This document shows positions 63,340-64,000 of a stretch of DNA of 64,000 bases, piece after piece; within the stretch, counting starts at the first letter, position 1, and each line of letters starts with the position of its first letter. The stretch covers positions 1 through 64,000 of the forward strand of contig PLXC01000165.1 of NCBI GenBank assembly GCA_003151275.1, written 5' to 3'. This DNA is from Candidatus Melainabacteria bacterium (GTDB taxonomy: Bacteria; Cyanobacteriota; Vampirovibrionia; Obscuribacterales; Obscuribacteraceae). The notes under the pieces are model-generated. The model saw nothing but the letters and a program-made list of their open reading frames with translations, searched no databases and was not told the origin of the DNA. The position numbers and the translations under genes were made by a program.

Positions 63340-64000
63340 TCACCCCATCACATTCCAGAACAGCACCCGCTTGTTGGGTCTTTTTGACACGTATTCCCAA
63401 ACTTTCGCATCGTAGTTCGAACAAGATGGGAAGGGAGGTGTGATGAGCGCGTCCGCGGCAAACGGCTGTGGGTGCTGGATCAGCTTAGCCGCACCAATGC
63501 ACTTATTCGCGTTGCGGCCGACGGCAACTCCAAAGTACGACTTGCCCAGGTCTGCGCGCTGAAGTCCACGCAACAATGTTCCCGTGCCCACTGCCGCCCA
63601 GACCTCATCGAATTGTCCATATTGTTTGCGCACCAGGGCTGCCGTAGAGGCGATTGCCTCCAAAGCTTCTTCAGAATCGAATCCCAGCGGCAACAGGCAA
63701 GCTCCTGTTGTCTGACAGTATGCCCGCGCTCTGGCATAGACAACTGAAAGAAAGCCCATGGGTACCCCAATGATCTGGGCACCAGCGTCTTGTGCCGCTT
63801 GTGTGCGGGGGTGGAGAATCTTGCGCTTAGCCACGAACAGCGTAACTCGCTTATTCATTTGTTTGGCGGCCAAAGCCAAAGCGATTTGCGCGCCACCATA
63901 GGCGGTCGCCGCATAGACGTATTCATTATGCGGTGACTGTAGCAGGCGATCAATGAAACGGCGCTTGGAACCGCCAGGAATGAGATCCTCGCGAACAACA
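63340..64000 (-). CDS. PLP-dependent enzyme of the ACC-deaminase/D-cysteine desulfhydrase type, cut by the right edge
   Basis: The frame is open to the end of the window, so its start lies outside. It includes the PLP-binding lysine in PGGSKRRF (codon 63964-63966), ATAYGGAQIALALAAKQM and a glycine loop VGTGTLLRGL that binds the PLP phosphate. This fold covers 1-aminocyclopropane-1-carboxylate deaminase, D-cysteine desulfhydrase and relatives. The substrate cannot be told from this part. The 3' end is complete and followed by the bidirectional terminator. Confidence 0.8.
   Translation of the reverse strand, partial: VVREDLIPGGSKRRFIDRLLQSPHNEYVYAATAYGGAQIALALAAKQMNKRVTLFVAKRKILHPRTQAAQDAGAQIIGVPMGFLSVVYARARAYCQTTGACLLPLGFDSEEALEAIASTAALVRKQYGQFDEVWAAVGTGTLLRGLQRADLGKSYFGVAVGRNANKCIGAAKLIQHPQPFAADALITPPFPSCSNYDAKVWEYVSKRPNKRVLFWNVMG

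Noticed and set aside
1..64000. CRISPR array, tRNA, rRNA
   Set aside because: No regular repeat-spacer series, tRNA T-loop or rRNA block was seen by eye. A short tRNA could still be missed without a search.

Overview
The window reads like a chromosome segment of a Gram-negative-type, non-photosynthetic cyanobacterial relative (Melainabacteria/Vampirovibrionia, possibly Obscuribacterales). This placement is an inference. It rests on roughly 50% G+C, a ClpC of the cyanobacterial/Firmicute type with a UVR region, many TPR and secreted proline-rich proteins, lipoboxes and a TonB-C-like domain, and a complete heterotrophic beta-oxidation set. No photosynthesis gene, rRNA, tRNA, CRISPR array or intact insertion sequence was found.

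Layout. 1-6.2 kb: start of a secreted protein leaving the left edge, a giant nuclease/UvrD-helicase/zinc-ribbon fusion with Pro-Gln repeats, and a NarL-type response regulator. 6.2-9.4 kb: an accessory stretch with a palindrome, a 22-bp tandem repeat, an IS6-like inverted-end footprint, a Cse60-like small gene, a GH25 lysozyme and a GNAT acetyltransferase. 9.4-20.1 kb: dephospho-CoA kinase inside an operon of exported proteins, a TPR/TonB-C protein beside its own decayed duplicate, a 1407-residue unknown with a small partner, and a TPR + LysM pair. 20.2-27.8 kb: housekeeping block with a probable 6S RNA, tsaE, topA, an SPFH protein and clpC.

28-42 kb: vapBC toxin-antitoxin, a YD-like/EF-hand/calpain protease and an EF-hand remnant, small secreted and membrane proteins, an XRE regulator, an exported 11-residue-repeat protein, a lipoprotein, a secreted glycogen-debranching-like enzyme, a TPR membrane protein, a doubled zinc-module protein and a second SPFH protein. 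42-47 kb: an SbmA/BacA-type ABC exporter, a small secreted protein and an S41 PDZ protease, all on the minus strand. 48-50 kb: a 698-residue protein resembling the alginate-lyase toroid. 50.5-58.2 kb: a lipid-degradation region with an acyl-CoA ligase divergent from a patatin lipase, thiolase and FadB/FadJ. Together these could release, activate and beta-oxidise fatty acids. 58-64 kb: small membrane and unknown proteins, a GH35 beta-galactosidase and a PLP enzyme cut by the right edge.

The most noteworthy signals are a dispersed palindrome family centred on ACCGYATRYGGT, a 6S-like RNA immediately upstream of tsaE, 12-bp iterons in front of vapBC, the calpain effector-like protein, and a patchwork of GC-rich genes (42-47 and 50.5-58 kb) among genes of ordinary composition.
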